Positions 1 through 8,258 of a DNA stretch of 24,664 nucleotides are shown here, piece by piece (position 1 is the first letter of the stretch; every line of letters begins with the position of its first letter). Both the position numbers and the translations under genes were made by a program. Source of the stretch: JAJRRH01 sp047638815 (GTDB taxonomy: Bacteria > Bacteroidota > Bacteroidia > Flavobacteriales_D > JABDKJ01); assembly GCA_047638815.1 (NCBI GenBank), contig JBLIMR010000043.1, positions 1 through 24,664 of the forward strand. Direction: 5' to 3'. The notes under the pieces were generated by a model. It did not search any database. It was given only the letters and a program-made list of their open reading frames with translations, and was not told the DNA's origin.

Positions 1-686
1 CGATCATGAATGGATTGCCTGACAGAGTTTGTAAAGACGTGGCCATTGACCCAGAGAATAATGATGTGGCCTATGCGGTGTTTTCCGGATTCGGCACAGG
101 TCATTTATACAAAACAGAGAACGGAGGGGTTAATTGGTTTTTAAGTGACCTTGGCCTTCCTGATGTTCCCACAAATACGGTAATTGTTGATGATCAGTGG
201 TCCAGCGAATACATATATGTTGGCAACGATCTTAGCGTATATTTTTCAGATGATTCAGGAGAAAATTGGTCTCTTTTTGACAATCAGTTGCCCGAAGCCG
301 TAATGGTCATGGATCTTAATATTTCGCCATCCAATAACAAATTGCGGATAGCAACACATGGAAGAGGCATCTATCAAACGGGGCTGGTACAACTACCATT
401 CTCCATTGAAGAAATCTCATCCAACATACAAGAAATTAAGCTCTATCCCAACCCAGTAATTGACTATGTTAATTTGGAATTTGAAGTTGCTTCAGAACTA
501 AAAGAGACTGAAATTAAACTTCTAAACATTACAGGACAAGTAGTTAAAAATGTTTATTCGGGCAGTTTGAATGTCGGTAAAAATACATTTTTAATTGAAG
601 ATCTAAACAACTTGAGTTCAGGCAAATATATCATCTCAATTTCTTCTGAAAATGGAATTTTGACTAAAAATCTTGTGGTGAATTAA
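1..686 (+). CDS. T9SS-sorted secreted protein with BNR/sortilin-like repeats (C-terminal part)
   Basis: The gene runs in from the left edge; about 227 residues are visible in a frame open to the boundary. Counting from the first visible Met (base 6), two Asp-box-like motifs, TENGGVNW (~37-44) and SDDSGENW (~81-88), and the phrase RIATHGRGIYQ (~114-124) match the end of a VPS10/sortilin-type BNR beta-propeller. After a short linker comes a type A T9SS sorting domain (~143-226) starting at YPNP and ending in KNLVVN. Known for the family: such proteins cross the outer membrane through the T9SS, and the C-terminal domain is removed or anchored. The propeller usually accompanies a secreted hydrolase or adhesin, but the N-terminal part that would define the function is outside the window. 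The product class is secure; the specific role is unknown. Confidence 0.88.
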   Translation, partial: IMNGLPDRVCKDVAIDPENNDVAYAVFSGFGTGHLYKTENGGVNWFLSDLGLPDVPTNTVIVDDQWSSEYIYVGNDLSVYFSDDSGENWSLFDNQLPEAVMVMDLNISPSNNKLRIATHGRGIYQTGLVQLPFSIEEISSNIQEIKLYPNPVIDYVNLEFEVASELKETEIKLLNITGQVVKNVYSGSLNVGKNTFLIEDLNNLSSGKYIISISSENGILTKNLVVN

Positions 687-687
687 C

Positions 688-718
688 TTTCGCGCTATTG
701 TTATTCTCATTACTTTTG
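688..718 (+). promoter_or_regulatory. Bacteroidota-type promoter upstream of the SnoaL-fusion gene
   Basis: A perfect TAnnTTTG -7 element (TACTTTTG, 711-718) lies exactly 19 bases after TTTC (688-691), close to the known TTTG-N19-TAnnTTTG consensus of Bacteroidota sigma factors. Transcription would start near 723 and give a leader of about 30 bases before the ATG at 755. It sits directly after the stop codon of the preceding gene, so the two genes are probably transcribed separately. Confidence 0.5.
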
Positions 719-754
719 AATGAAGCCACTTAATTTGGTTCCTTTTCAAAGTAT

Positions 755-1660
755 ATGAAAACACTAAAAACACTATTCATATGCAGCATAATCTTTATTG
801 GTTTTTCTGCATACGGACAAAGTCCAGTTCAAGGACCAGACATATATGTATATGGTTATATCGAAGATTATTTCAGCAAAGATCGACTAGACAGCTGCGT
901 TATAGAAGTTTTTCATAATGATGTAAAACTCAACTCATATCCTTACGATGGTATTGGAGCCTATGAATTTTATCTAAAATTTGATACCCTCTATACGATT
1001 GAATTCTCATGTCCGGGATGTCTCAACAAACATCTGAGCATCGATGGTAGACATATCCCAAAACAAGTAAGAAGATTTGGGTTTTCTATGGGACCTGTAA
1101 TTATCGGTCTTTTCGAACCATTGGATGACATAGATTATTCAGCATTTAAAAATCCAATGGGAAGGGCCCTGTTTAATGATGCTTCTGAGACATTCGATTA
1201 TGATTCCCTTTACAATGTATTAAACCGAGAGCGAACTGAAAAAGTGATGATCAATCACAGAGCAAAATTGAAGGCCCCAATTCATTTGCTCATTGACAAT
1301 TGGCATAAGGCAGCAGCAGTAGCAGATGAAGTATCATACTTCGGAAGCATGACGGATGATGCGATTTTTTTGGGCACGGACAAAACAGAACGGTGGGAAA
1401 AAGGTGTTTTTGAAAAATGGGCACAGCCGCATTTCGAAAAAGATAAAGCTTGGGCATTCACCGCTCATGATCGCGTAGTATATTTTGATGACGATCATCA
1501 ATTGGCATGGTTTGAAGAGTTACTCGACACTTGGATGGGAACATGCAGGGGATCGGGAGTTATAGAGCTTACGGATGATGGTTGGAAAATCAAACATTAC
1601 AATCTAGCCTTGTTGGTGGATAATGATAAAATGGATAAGGTTATTGAAGTGACTAAGTAG
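755..1660 (+). CDS. Secreted protein: carboxypeptidase-regulatory-like module fused to a SnoaL/NTF2-like domain
   Basis: This 301-residue protein has a signal peptide (~1-21, ending AYGQ). Residues 29-141 form a beta-rich module like carboxypeptidase regulatory domains, with the conserved stretches KHLSIDG, RRFGFSMGP and LFEPLDDIDYS. By hand alignment without gaps, about 43 of its 113 residues are identical to residues 39-151 of the large TPR protein encoded at 3061. Residues ~180-300 resemble the SnoaL_3/NTF2-like fold: DDAIFLGTDKTERW, the MGTCRGSGV strand and GWKIKHYNLAL are typical of that family. SnoaL-like domains form a cone-shaped pocket and occur both in enzymes and in binding proteins; no catalytic residue can be assigned here. 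The predicted location is the periplasm or cell envelope. No SD site is visible, as is normal for the phylum. Domain calls are fairly secure; function is unknown. Confidence 0.82.
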   Translation: MKTLKTLFICSIIFIGFSAYGQSPVQGPDIYVYGYIEDYFSKDRLDSCVIEVFHNDVKLNSYPYDGIGAYEFYLKFDTLYTIEFSCPGCLNKHLSIDGRHIPKQVRRFGFSMGPVIIGLFEPLDDIDYSAFKNPMGRALFNDASETFDYDSLYNVLNRERTEKVMINHRAKLKAPIHLLIDNWHKAAAVADEVSYFGSMTDDAIFLGTDKTERWEKGVFEKWAQPHFEKDKAWAFTAHDRVVYFDDDHQLAWFEELLDTWMGTCRGSGVIELTDDGWKIKHYNLALLVDNDKMDKVIEVTK

Positions 1661-1758
1661 CTATTGGTTGGTTGACAATGCCGCAATCTTGTAATGATAC
1701 AATGCGATAAATCTGTAGTGGATTTGTCTTATCTTTTTACTTCAACAATCAACACTCA

Positions 1759-2877
1759 TCAATGCCCCAATACCAAATCCGCAACCTCCTTCCCAACCAA
1801 ACTCCCAATCGCAATACCCATTCCTCCTAACTTGACTGCGACTGCAGTATTTTCATTGATCATTTTGATGATTGGGGATTTATCTTCCCCAACACCCATT
1901 ATTCCACTCCAGGCATAATCAATTTCATAGGGCTGATTCTTGAGTATGTGTCTGTCGACAATTGCAATAATTGAATTTTTAATCTTCTCAGTGACAAACA
2001 TTTTTGTCGTTTCCTCTCCTTGAATGTCAATATTTCTTCCACCTCCAATTAACAATCTACTATCTATATTTCTAAAATAATAATAGCCTTCATCATAGTG
2101 AAAACATCCGTTGATTTTTAGGTTTTCAATTGGTTTGGTCACAAGTACCTGAGCTCTTGCTGGTTTTACAGGGAGATCCAATAGATTTTTTGCAAAGCCA
2201 TTGGTCGTTACAATAATTTTTTCTGCAGAAAAGTCGATCCCTTCCTCACACCTTACATGTTCGCCATCCAACTCTTTTACCGTTAAGCCGAATTGCACTT
2301 CTATCCCAATTTCCAGGCATTTTTGAAGTAATGACTTCATCATCATACCAGTATTTATCTGACCTTCAAACTTGTTTTTAATGAGCACATCGATATCTGT
2401 GAAGCCAAAATTACTCATCTCTTGGGTAGCTGGGGAATATGTATCGTCACCGATGATTGAAGAAAAGGCTCCATTATATCGTTCTATGGCATCAAGACAC
2501 TTACTACTTGTCGTCCCTTGATCTGACTTGAACATCTCATAGCCACCAAACTCCTGATAATCAATATTTTCATCTCCCAAGTTTTGCCTCAGTAGCTGTA
2601 AACCTGTCCATCTTTTCTCAACAAGATTTAAAACGGAGTCTATGCCATTCTTCTCCTCATCTGCTAGTAACTCCGATAAGCTTCCAAAGCAAGCAAAACC
2701 AGCATTCTTTGTGCTTGCTCCTGCTGGCATTACACCCCTCTCCACAACAGTGATCTTCCACTCCGGCATTGCAATTTTCAGGTTCAAAGCGGCATTCAAA
2801 CCGGTTATTCCCGCACCTATAATCAAAACATCCCTATGTCCACCAAAAACTGATTTTTCCCAATAACTCCAAGCCAT
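1759..2877 (-). CDS. FAD-dependent oxidoreductase (DAO / glycine oxidase-like family)
   Basis: The 372-residue product has an N-terminal dinucleotide-binding fold: VLIIGAGITGLNAA (~18-30) supplies the GxGxxG loop, and the end of the second strand, VVERG (~44-48), supplies the Glu that binds the FAD ribose. The following PAGASTKNAGFA segment is typical of DadA-like D-amino-acid dehydrogenases, glycine oxidases and related amine oxidases. The C-terminal WSGIMGVGEDKSPII and KLGGMGIAIGSLVGKEVADL close the FAD site, as in the family. It probably oxidises a secondary or primary amine or amino acid in the cytoplasm; the substrate cannot be read from the sequence. There is no signal peptide. The gene is monocistronic and convergent with the SnoaL-fusion gene (98-base gap). 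A weak -7 box (TATATTTA, 2903-2910, minus strand) lies ~25 bases upstream of the start. Confidence 0.85.
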   Translation of the reverse strand: MAWSYWEKSVFGGHRDVLIIGAGITGLNAALNLKIAMPEWKITVVERGVMPAGASTKNAGFACFGSLSELLADEEKNGIDSVLNLVEKRWTGLQLLRQNLGDENIDYQEFGGYEMFKSDQGTTSSKCLDAIERYNGAFSSIIGDDTYSPATQEMSNFGFTDIDVLIKNKFEGQINTGMMMKSLLQKCLEIGIEVQFGLTVKELDGEHVRCEEGIDFSAEKIIVTTNGFAKNLLDLPVKPARAQVLVTKPIENLKINGCFHYDEGYYYFRNIDSRLLIGGGRNIDIQGEETTKMFVTEKIKNSIIAIVDRHILKNQPYEIDYAWSGIMGVGEDKSPIIKMINENTAVAVKLGGMGIAIGSLVGKEVADLVLGH

Positions 2878-3012
2878 GTACTATCCATCTGATATTATGG
2901 CATAAATATAGCATTAACACCTAATTGTAGACTTTTACATAATGAGATTTCAATAATTTGACAAAAAACAATCAAAAATCTAGAACAAAATGCCGAAATT
3001 TACGTTTATTAA

Positions 3013-3020
3013 TATCTTTG
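3013..3020 (+). promoter_or_regulatory. Candidate -7 element for the large TPR protein gene
   Basis: TATCTTTG is a perfect match to the Bacteroidota -7 consensus TAnnTTTG and lies 40 bases before the ATG at 3061. I see no convincing -33 TTTG at the expected spacing (bases 2990-2993 read ATGC), so the call is only moderate. Confidence 0.4.
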
Positions 3021-3047
3021 ACACAGAACCAATTGCTGTCAAATACT

Positions 3048-3054
3048 AGGGGGA
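3048..3054 (+). promoter_or_regulatory. Shine-Dalgarno-like site for the TPR protein gene
   Basis: AGGGGGA ends six bases before the ATG at 3061, ideal spacing for pairing with the end of 16S rRNA. Other starts in this window have A-rich leaders with no such site, so this one stands out and supports the chosen start. Confidence 0.5.
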
Positions 3055-3060
3055 AATAAA

Positions 3061-6000
3061 ATGAAATTGAGGTTCTTATATATATTTTCTGCCAAAAATC
3101 TTAGGTTATCAGTAGTACTGATTATGGCTTTGCTGTTTTCTGATCTTTCATTTTTTGCACAAGAAGGTGATTCTGATTTGTATATTTTTGGAGCTGTCAA
3201 AGACTATGATACTAGAAAAAAACTAGAGGGTTGTATCGTCTCAGTGTATGTTGGGAGCAGTGTCGTTGAAACATATACCACCAATAAAAATGGGAAATTT
3301 GAGTTCTTCTTGACACTCGACAAATCATATAAAATAGAATTTAAAAACTCTGCGTATGTTACAAAACATCTGAGTGTAGATGTAGATAATATTCCGCAAG
3401 AAGATCGAAGATCAGGATTCTCATTAGGTCCTATGGATATGAGTTTGTTTAAGCCAATTGATGGCATTGATTTCTCTATGCTAGAGGAGCCAATAGGAAA
3501 GGCTAAATACAATGGAGAACGTGGTGCTGTAGAATGGGATGATGCCTATACCGCCAGTATGTTGAATGCCATCAGTAAAATGATGGGTGATTACGAAAAG
3601 GCCAAAAGAGGTGAACTGAAAGCCGATGACAAAGACGCCAAAGAGCTAGCAAGAAAACAAGCTGAGTTTGATAAATTAGTTACTGATGGTGATGGTAGTG
3701 TAAGAATTAAAGACTTTAAAACTGGAGTAACCAAGTATCAAGCGGCCCTGGTGATTTTTGCGGATAAGCCAGATGTAAAAGCTAAACTCGATGATGCTCA
3801 GATAAAGTTAGATGAACAAAATCGTTTGGCGAACCAAGACAAAGAATACAATGCCTTTGTCGATAAGGGAGACGAAAACTTTGATGCTAAGAATTATGAA
3901 GAGGCAGTAAATCAATACAATTCTGCTCTAGAGGTGAAAGCAGGAGAAAGTTATCCAACGGATCAAATTAAGAAAGCAGAAGCTCAGTTGGCGAAGATTA
4001 AAGATCTAAAGGCCAAAGAAGATGAAATTGCTGGTTTGATGGCAGACGGTGACAAGGCCATTGCTGATAATAAATTTGAAGAAGGAATTTCGAAGTACGA
4101 ACAGGTATTAAAAATTGATGCCGCAAATTCGGAAGCAGATAGCAAACTGGATGCGGCATACAAAAGCCAACTGGCGTTTGAGTCACAAGCAAAAATGCGT
4201 GCAACGTACGATGAAGCTATCGCTACTGCTGATGCCTCCTTCCAATCGGAAGATTATGAAACTGCGATTAGTAGTTATAACAAAGCGAGTGGACTAATGC
4301 CTAAGGAGGACTACCCCAAAACTAGAGCATTAGAGAGTCAGGAAAAGCTTAATGAAAAGCTTGATGCTGAAGCCCAAGCAAAGGAGATGGAAAAAGTCCA
4401 GGCGGAATTTGCTAAATTGGTTGCAGATGCTGATGAACTATCTGCCAATGATAATTTTGATCAAGCGATAGAAAAATATGATGAAGCGCTGAATCTTCTG
4501 TCTGAGAAAGATCAGGCCGTTGAAGCGAAAAAGCAGACGGCTATTGATGGAAGAGATAGATTGAAAGCGGAAGCTAAAGCTGGGGAAGAGTTTGCAGCTG
4601 CCATTGAACAGGCTGATGGATTAATGGTCGCTAAGGATTTCAAAAAAGCGATTGAGGTTTATAATGAGGCGATTGCTATCCAAGACGAACAGTACCCAAA
4701 AGATAAGATTGCTGAGGCCGAAGCTGCATTAAAGGATCTTGAAGATCAAGAGGCAGCTGCACTGGAAGCGGAGGAAAGAAAAAGAGAGGATGATGCGCGT
4801 GATTTAGAACGTAAAAGATTATTTGATGAGTATATGTCCGCGGGAGAAGAAGCCTCGCGAAATGAAGACTTTGAAAAAGCTATTGAAAACTACAATGGTG
4901 CCCTTGGGGTTGTAGAAGGTGATAAGAATGCTTCAAGTATGTTGGCAAAAGCGGAGCAAGATTTGGAGGCTCAAAGAGCAAACATGGCAGATGAGGAGCG
5001 TAAAAGAATTGAAGAGGAAGAACGCTTGGCCGCGCTTGCTGCTGAAGAAGACATTGAGAATCAATTCATGGCATTTGTGCAAGATGGTGATGACGCTTTT
5101 AACGACAAATCATACGTTTCAGCCATTGAGAGATATGAAGAAGCTTTGACCATCAAGAAAGACAAGGGAGTTACCAAAAAGATAAAAGATGCCGAAATGG
5201 CGATGGCTTATGATGAGAAAGCTAGAGAAGATGTGGAAAGGCTTGCTGAAGAAGAAAGATTGCGCCAAGAAGCCTTGGATACTCAACAAGCACTACTTGA
5301 TGTGGAGGCTAGATTGGAGGCAGAAAGATTGGCAGAAGAAGCAAAAAAAAGACAAGATGCCGCTGATGCACAACAAGAGGTTAAAGATGCTGAAACAGCT
5401 GAAAGGGAAAAATATCTGGGTTATGTGAAAGATGGTGATGAAGCTTTTGCTACTAAAGAATATCGAAAGTCATTACGAAATTTTGAAAACGCAAAGGAAA
5501 TGCGTCCTGTGGAAAAGTATCCGGCAAGTAGAATAGAAAAACTTCAAGCCCTTATCGAGCAACAAAAGGAAGATGAAAGAAGAGCCAATGAAAGGGATGA
5601 AAAAAGGAGGTTACGTGAAGAACAAGCCACTTTTACTCGAGGAAATGATCTCAAATCAAGTGAGGAGTCCAATATAGATGATCAAATAGCTCAAATGCGT
5701 AAGGAAAGGGAGGAAACGAGATGGCAAGCTATGGAGGATTACAAGCAAAGCTTGAAAGATACTGAAGCCAAATACAAACGAGGTGATAATAATCAACTTG
5801 AGATTAGCCAGGATGAGATGGCTGCAATTAAAGATCAAGAAAATAGAACTCGTGAGGACGCAAACTCAAGGCTTGCTGATCTAAGTCAGAATATGCAAGA
5901 ATACAAGGATGATCTTGAAGCCAACAATAACAGGCTAGCTGAAAAGCACGACAATAGAATAGAAGAAAATAGAGAGGAGTTGGCCAAGTTGAAGACTTTT

Positions 6001-6648
6001 TCAAAAGACTATAAAAATAGTGCCGCTTATTCCGATATGATGGCAACCAATGAGCAGAAAATAAAAGATGCTGTTGCTTTTCAGGAGAAAATGAAGGCAG
6101 ATGGGCGTGATAAAACAGAACGTTCACAACAGGAGATGGATGAATTGAAAAATCAATATCAAAGTCAGAATGAAACGCTAGTAAAGCAGGAAAAAGAAAA
6201 AATTAAACGTAGTACTGAATACGCAACTAACCTTAAGGCAAGCATTGATGAGTTTAACGCTAAAGGAACTGCACAACAACAGGATAATGCCGAAAATTTA
6301 AATGCCCAAATGGATATTTATAAGAACCAAGAAATTGCAAGACGCAATGAGGCAAAGACGGATCGTGAAAATAATTTTGATGCACTTCAAGATATAGAGA
6401 CACATCGTACGAAGAAAGATCCTATGAGTTATGGAGAGACTGATCTTTCTATCAAGTATCCACAAGGTGTGACAGAAGAAAGAACTGACGAAGGAAGGAA
6501 TATAGTTCTTAGAAGAATTGTAGTCGTTGGGAATAAGGCGGTGGAATACAAAAAAGTCACCTCGGTCTCAGGGACATTCTATTTCAAAAACGGTCTTTCC
6601 ACATCTAAGTATATTTGGGATATAGAATCCAAACAGGTTTTGGATTAG
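3061..6648 (+). CDS. Large envelope protein: regulatory-like module, nine TPR-like repeats, long coiled coil
   Basis: This 1195-residue protein has a long signal peptide (~1-34, cleavage near FFAQ). Residues 39-151 are the same beta-rich module as in the 755 gene. From residue 207, nine repeats follow the pattern [VIM]xxGD...(Y/F)xxAIxxYxxAL, at residues 207, 267, 327, 387, 454, 515, 592, 673 and 789. This is a helix-turn-helix TPR-like unit plus a long charged linker helix. Units 2, 4, 6 and 9 carry an extra YP motif (for example ESYPTDQI, EQYPKDKI). Residues ~870-1130 are rich in E, K, Q, N and R and lack Pro, consistent with a long coiled coil. The last ~55 residues form a compact conserved-looking end (YPQGVTEE, RRIVVVGNKAVEYKKV, GTFYFKNG). 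I recall this overall arrangement from other Bacteroidota, without an assigned function. A periplasmic scaffold or tether role is an inference. Confidence 0.85.
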   Translation: MKLRFLYIFSAKNLRLSVVLIMALLFSDLSFFAQEGDSDLYIFGAVKDYDTRKKLEGCIVSVYVGSSVVETYTTNKNGKFEFFLTLDKSYKIEFKNSAYVTKHLSVDVDNIPQEDRRSGFSLGPMDMSLFKPIDGIDFSMLEEPIGKAKYNGERGAVEWDDAYTASMLNAISKMMGDYEKAKRGELKADDKDAKELARKQAEFDKLVTDGDGSVRIKDFKTGVTKYQAALVIFADKPDVKAKLDDAQIKLDEQNRLANQDKEYNAFVDKGDENFDAKNYEEAVNQYNSALEVKAGESYPTDQIKKAEAQLAKIKDLKAKEDEIAGLMADGDKAIADNKFEEGISKYEQVLKIDAANSEADSKLDAAYKSQLAFESQAKMRATYDEAIATADASFQSEDYETAISSYNKASGLMPKEDYPKTRALESQEKLNEKLDAEAQAKEMEKVQAEFAKLVADADELSANDNFDQAIEKYDEALNLLSEKDQAVEAKKQTAIDGRDRLKAEAKAGEEFAAAIEQADGLMVAKDFKKAIEVYNEAIAIQDEQYPKDKIAEAEAALKDLEDQEAAALEAEERKREDDARDLERKRLFDEYMSAGEEASRNEDFEKAIENYNGALGVVEGDKNASSMLAKAEQDLEAQRANMADEERKRIEEEERLAALAAEEDIENQFMAFVQDGDDAFNDKSYVSAIERYEEALTIKKDKGVTKKIKDAEMAMAYDEKAREDVERLAEEERLRQEALDTQQALLDVEARLEAERLAEEAKKRQDAADAQQEVKDAETAEREKYLGYVKDGDEAFATKEYRKSLRNFENAKEMRPVEKYPASRIEKLQALIEQQKEDERRANERDEKRRLREEQATFTRGNDLKSSEESNIDDQIAQMRKEREETRWQAMEDYKQSLKDTEAKYKRGDNNQLEISQDEMAAIKDQENRTREDANSRLADLSQNMQEYKDDLEANNNRLAEKHDNRIEENREELAKLKTFSKDYKNSAAYSDMMATNEQKIKDAVAFQEKMKADGRDKTERSQQEMDELKNQYQSQNETLVKQEKEKIKRSTEYATNLKASIDEFNAKGTAQQQDNAENLNAQMDIYKNQEIARRNEAKTDRENNFDALQDIETHRTKKDPMSYGETDLSIKYPQGVTEERTDEGRNIVLRRIVVVGNKAVEYKKVTSVSGTFYFKNGLSTSKYIWDIESKQVLD

Positions 6649-6824
6649 CAGTTTACTTTTAAGCTAGGGGTATCACGCTGCCCTTTAATTCCCAAAAGAG
6701 ATCCATCACACCTTTGAACTCTCAATGATCCAAAGATGGAATATTGTAATGCTTTATGCGACCATAGATTATACTTCTTCATCAAACACTCAATAATCAT
6801 CAATCTAAATTCATTTGCGACCTG

Positions 6825-8105
6825 CTACATCGAAACATATTTCATCATAAGGGCACATCCCATGGCTGCGAAAGTTCCTAGGGTATAACCTAAGACCGCC
6901 AGCAATACTCCCACAGGAGCAAGTGATGGAGAAAAAGCGGACGCTACGATAGGCGCTGATGCCGCACCACCAACATTTGCTTGACTTCCAACTGCAACAT
7001 AGAAGAATGGTGCCCTAATAATTTTTGCTACGATCAGAAGAAGGATAACATGTATTAGCATCCATACGATTCCGATAAGTATCAATGATTTGTAATCTCC
7101 CCAGTTATGGTAGAGTTCGGCCAAATCCATTTTCATTCCAATGGTTGCAACAAGAATGTAAATAAATAGAGATCCGATATTGGAAGCTCCTATTCCTTCT
7201 AACTTCTTGACTTCTGTGAAGGAAAGTGCCAAACCAAATGCCGTTGCAAAAACAACCAACCAGAAGAAACCATTCCCTAAGGAAGATAAATACTGCCATG
7301 GAGATAATGGATCAACAGCTACCTTTGCACTTATAAAAGCGTCCATACTTGGAGCAATCCAATCCGACAAAAAGTGTGATAACCCAACAGCTGCGAAAAT
7401 AATAGCCATTAAAACGATTAGATCTTGAAAATTTAATGGTTTAACAAGAGTACTTTTATAACTTGCAATACTCTCTTTTAATCTAGTAACCGCTGAATTA
7501 TCGGCCTTAAATATCTTGTCGATTTTATCGGATATTCCAGCACCGTACAGTAAAAACGCCATCCAAAGATTCGCCACAAAGACGTCCACGATAATCATCG
7601 CAGAAAATAGTGTTTCCCCAGATTCATAAATTTCTTTCATGGCGGTTTGATTTGCTCCCCCTCCTATCCAACTTCCGGCTACGGTTGCCAATCCTTTCCA
7701 AATCGTATTCTCGCCATCTTCCATTAACACGCTAGGATCCATACTACCAACAATCATAAGGGCCACAGGACCTCCAATAACGATCCCCATGGTTGCTGTA
7801 AAAAACATGATTAATGCTTTTGGCCCGAGACCAATTATTGCTTTTATATCGGTACTGAGGGTTAACAATAGTAAACTTGCCGGAAGAAGATATCTCGAGG
7901 CAACAAAATACAGTTTACTATCAGAAATATCGATAATCCCCACAGAGCTAACAATTGCAGGAATAAAATACGCCAACAATAATGCTGGGATGTACTTATA
8001 GAAAACTTTAAAAAAAGAATTATCTAGCTTGGATGTATAAAATATCAAGCCTAAAATGGCCAATAAAACCCCTAAAATAGTCGCATCGTTAGTAATTGGA
8101 AACAT
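6825..8105 (-). CDS. DUF819 family integral membrane protein
   Basis: The 426-residue product is almost entirely hydrophobic, with about ten to twelve predicted membrane helices. It matches the DUF819 (YjcL-like) family in length and in two signature regions, one per half: SWIGGGANQTAMKEIYE near the middle and QANVGGAASAPIVASAF near the C-terminus. The paired Gly-rich, Asn-containing motifs suggest an internally duplicated, transporter-like fold, but I know of no established substrate for the family. The gene is monocistronic on the minus strand, convergent with the TPR protein gene (176-base gap) and divergent from the small membrane protein gene. Its upstream region holds only a one-mismatch -7 box (TAATTTTT), so the promoter is uncertain. 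Confidence 0.85.
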   Translation of the reverse strand: MFPITNDATILGVLLAILGLIFYTSKLDNSFFKVFYKYIPALLLAYFIPAIVSSVGIIDISDSKLYFVASRYLLPASLLLLTLSTDIKAIIGLGPKALIMFFTATMGIVIGGPVALMIVGSMDPSVLMEDGENTIWKGLATVAGSWIGGGANQTAMKEIYESGETLFSAMIIVDVFVANLWMAFLLYGAGISDKIDKIFKADNSAVTRLKESIASYKSTLVKPLNFQDLIVLMAIIFAAVGLSHFLSDWIAPSMDAFISAKVAVDPLSPWQYLSSLGNGFFWLVVFATAFGLALSFTEVKKLEGIGASNIGSLFIYILVATIGMKMDLAELYHNWGDYKSLILIGIVWMLIHVILLLIVAKIIRAPFFYVAVGSQANVGGAASAPIVASAFSPSLAPVGVLLAVLGYTLGTFAAMGCALMMKYVSM

Positions 8106-8235
8106 TGAATAATTTTTTAGTGAATGTAATAAAAAATTAAAGCTTTATTCCAGTGGATGGAGAAACCTCAAAGAACTATATGGCAACAATTTATAAGGAA
8201 ACATGCAATGAATCAATTATTTGGCTCGGAATTTG

Positions 8236-8243
8236 TATTTTTG
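8236..8243 (+). promoter_or_regulatory. Candidate -7 element for the small membrane protein
   Basis: TATTTTTG fits TAnnTTTG exactly. It ends 15 bases before the ATG at 8259, which would give a leader of about 10 bases. No good -33 element is visible. It lends some support to the small gene being real. Confidence 0.35.
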
Positions 8244-8258
8244 AATATAAATTAATCA

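Noticed and set aside
1700..1740. Hairpin-like stretch after the SnoaL-fusion gene followed by TTTTT
   Set aside because: The best pairing (AAATC with GATTT, plus three more pairs) is too short and bulged to call a terminator.
4115..5428. Several short frames overlapping the repeat region on both strands
   Set aside because: They are by-products of repetitive, E/K/A-rich coding sequence and show no independent protein features.
3061..6648. Giant repeat protein as a possible phage or defence-system protein
   Set aside because: The signal peptide, TPR-like repeats and conserved C-terminal end fit a chromosomal Bacteroidota envelope protein; there are no nuclease, ATPase or phage genes nearby.
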